Both the position numbers and the translations under genes were made by a program. Shown here piece after piece: positions 14,428-15,544 of a stretch of DNA of 15,544 nt. The DNA lies in assembly GCA_025355705.1 (NCBI GenBank), contig JANXZD010000259.1:1-15544 (forward strand), read 5' to 3'. Under the pieces are notes generated by a model. It had not been told where the DNA came from and did no database searches. It worked only from the letters and a program-made list of their open reading frames with translations. This DNA is from Bacteroidota bacterium (lineage in GTDB: Bacteria > Bacteroidota > Ignavibacteria > UBA10030 > UBA8401). The number at the start of each line of letters is the position of its first letter. The first letter of the stretch is position 1.

Positions 14428-14799
14428 ATGGAAAAGAGTCACAAGAAATTAAAAGTGTGGCAAGAAGCAATTGATCTTGTTACATCAGTCTACAGTGTTA
14501 CCGAGAAGTTTCCAGATAATGAAAAATTTGGACTTACCAAATAGATGAGACATGCTGCAGTTTCTATTCCGTCGAATATTTCTGAAGGTGCAGCAAGACA
14601 AGGGACTAAAGATGCAATTCAATTTTTTGTTATATCCCGGGCTTCGTTAAGTGAATTAGATACCCAGTTGGAAATTGTTTCGCGATTACATTTTGTTAAT
14701 AACAACGAAATCGAGAAGATCCAAAAACACATCGATACTGTTGATGCTTTATTAAGTGGTTTAATCAGATACAGAAGAACAACGAAATAGTTCTACCGT
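14358..14799. repeat. Inverted ends of a possible IVS-like cassette
   Basis: ACGGTAGAA (14358-14366) in the purine-rich leader is the exact reverse complement of TTCTACCGT (14791-14799), which begins directly after the stop of the four-helix-bundle gene. Further in, GTAAGATGAAAAA and the reverse complement of the downstream TTTTTCATTTAC agree except for one base. The ends could therefore fold together around the gene, as the ends of 23S rRNA intervening sequences do. Nine bases alone could occur by chance in such biased sequence. Confidence 0.4.
14428..14790 (+). pseudogene. IVS-type four-helix-bundle protein gene with an in-frame amber codon
   Basis: Read through, the frame from ATG 14428 gives a 120-codon protein of the four-helix-bundle family first named from 23S rRNA intervening sequences (S23/IVP). 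It opens with KLKVWQEAIDLV and continues with NEKFGLT and the signature RHAAVSIPSNISEGAARQ, then ends in helices rich in E, L and I. The family's usual length is about 115-125. Codon 39 is TAG (14542-14544), where relatives have glutamine (LT.QMR); one C-to-T change from CAG explains it. The ATG directly after it (14545) opens an 81-codon remainder lacking the first helix. The gene may be inactive, restarted at 14545, or the stop may be an error. The molecular function of the family is not established. Purine-rich sequence precedes it and inverted ends flank it. Confidence 0.8.
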
Positions 14800-14829
14800 T
14801 TTTCATTTACCATTTACCAAGTTTCCACT

Positions 14830-15544
14830 ATGAATATATCAAATGAGCTTTATTCCGCCTCTCAAATCGCAATTCGTGATTGTATGGGAGTGAAACAGAA
14901 CGAACGAATTCTCATCATCACCGATGAACCACTTCGTACGCTTGGTTATGCATTGTGGAAAGCGGCAAAGGATTTTGGTAATGAAGTTCTCCTCACCGAA
15001 ATTCTGCCAAGAAAATCGAATGGAGAAGAGCCGCCGACTGAAGTTGCTGAGTTAATGAAAAAATTCGATGTCGTATTTTGTCCGACTTCAAAATCATTAA
15101 CGCACACCGATGCACGACGTGCTGCAAGTACGCTTGGAGTTCGTATTGCAACACTTCCAGGTGTAACAGAAGAAATAATGGTCCGCTGTATGAATGCAGA
15201 TTATAACGCGATCGCTCAGCGCACATTTACTCTCTGCAGACTAATGGAAAAAACTTCCGTTATTCGTGTCACTTCTCCTGCAGGAACAGATATTTCAATG
15301 CCGATGAAAGGGAGAACAGCACACGCAAGTTCCGGATTATTCCGTGAAAAAGGACAATCGGGAAATCTTCCGACCGGCGAGGCATATCTTGCACCACTTG
15401 AAGGGCTATCAAATGGAATAGTTGTCGTTGATGGTTCAATGGCTAGTATTGGAATTGTTAAGATGCCGATCCGCATTATTGTAAAAGATGGGTATGCAAC
15501 AACCATTGAAGGAGGAATAGAAGCGGAAGCACTCAGAAAACTTC
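14830..15544 (+). CDS. M29-type aminopeptidase, N-terminal part (runs off the window)
   Basis: From ATG 14830 the frame is open to the last base, giving 238 codons without a stop. The N-terminal segment (AIRDCMGVKQNERILIITDE, then YALWKAAKDFGNEVLLTEI) and the middle NLPTGEAYLAPLEG block match the M29 aminopeptidase (aminopeptidase T/leucyl aminopeptidase) family; E184 in PTGEAYLAP is the likely first metal ligand. Later ligands (Glu, His, His, Asp) would lie outside the window. Such enzymes remove N-terminal residues from peptides using a two-metal centre. The family also includes proteins annotated as 2,5-dihydroxypyridine dioxygenase, so peptidase activity is probable rather than certain. 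No Shine-Dalgarno sequence is seen. The gene begins 30 bases beyond the inverted end of the four-helix-bundle cassette. Confidence 0.85.
   Translation, partial: MNISNELYSASQIAIRDCMGVKQNERILIITDEPLRTLGYALWKAAKDFGNEVLLTEILPRKSNGEEPPTEVAELMKKFDVVFCPTSKSLTHTDARRAASTLGVRIATLPGVTEEIMVRCMNADYNAIAQRTFTLCRLMEKTSVIRVTSPAGTDISMPMKGRTAHASSGLFREKGQSGNLPTGEAYLAPLEGLSNGIVVVDGSMASIGIVKMPIRIIVKDGYATTIEGGIEAEALRKL

Noticed and set aside
14545..14790. The 81-codon frame as an independent complete gene
   Set aside because: Codons 14428-14541 in the same frame encode the missing first helix of the same family, so it is the remainder of an interrupted gene.

Overview
The window reads like a chromosomal segment of a diderm, non-spore-forming bacterium of the Bacteroidota/Ignavibacteriota side of the FCB group. 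The reasons are indirect: moderate GC, an outer-membrane beta-barrel gene, hybrid histidine kinases with several receivers, an IVS-type four-helix-bundle gene, and an spmA/spmB pair outside any sporulation context. Shine-Dalgarno sequences are clear at several starts (e.g. AAGGAG before the OPT gene), which fits Ignavibacteria-like lineages better than Bacteroidia. The taxonomic call is inference. All recognisable genes are on the + strand; I see no tRNA, rRNA, CRISPR array or transposase gene.

Layout. (1) Positions 1-241: the 3' end of glnS. (2) 242-504: a gene-free spacer with four copies of a DTTAGAAYRT-like motif just upstream of a possible promoter. (3) 505-4924: a tightly packed phosphorelay operon (single-domain receiver, large HAMP-GAF hybrid kinase with two receivers, receiver-kinase whose receiver is broken by a frameshift), closed by a strong terminator at 4942-4979. 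It encodes no DNA-binding output domain. (4) 5117-8936: spmA (with an unusual insert), spmB, an unrecognised outer-membrane barrel protein and a monofunctional proline dehydrogenase, with gaps of 16 nt or less. (5) 9007-14333: an OPT-family peptide transporter, a small PqqD-like protein, PepD dipeptidase, a terminator, then a major facilitator protein that resembles the animal lysosomal dipeptide transporter MFSD1. (6) 14334-14829: a purine-rich leader, an IVS-type four-helix-bundle gene interrupted by an amber codon, and short terminal inverted repeats. (7) 14830-end: the first 238 codons of an M29-type aminopeptidase.

The most coherent biological theme is peptide and amino-acid use. OPT and the MFSD1-like carrier could move oligo- and dipeptides, PepD and the M29 enzyme could hydrolyse them, and PRODH could start oxidation of released proline. 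The most noteworthy observations are the MFSD1-like carrier beside PepD, the motif cluster upstream of the phosphorelay, the two broken reading frames (receiver-kinase and four-helix-bundle gene), the SpmA insert, and the possible IVS-like cassette.
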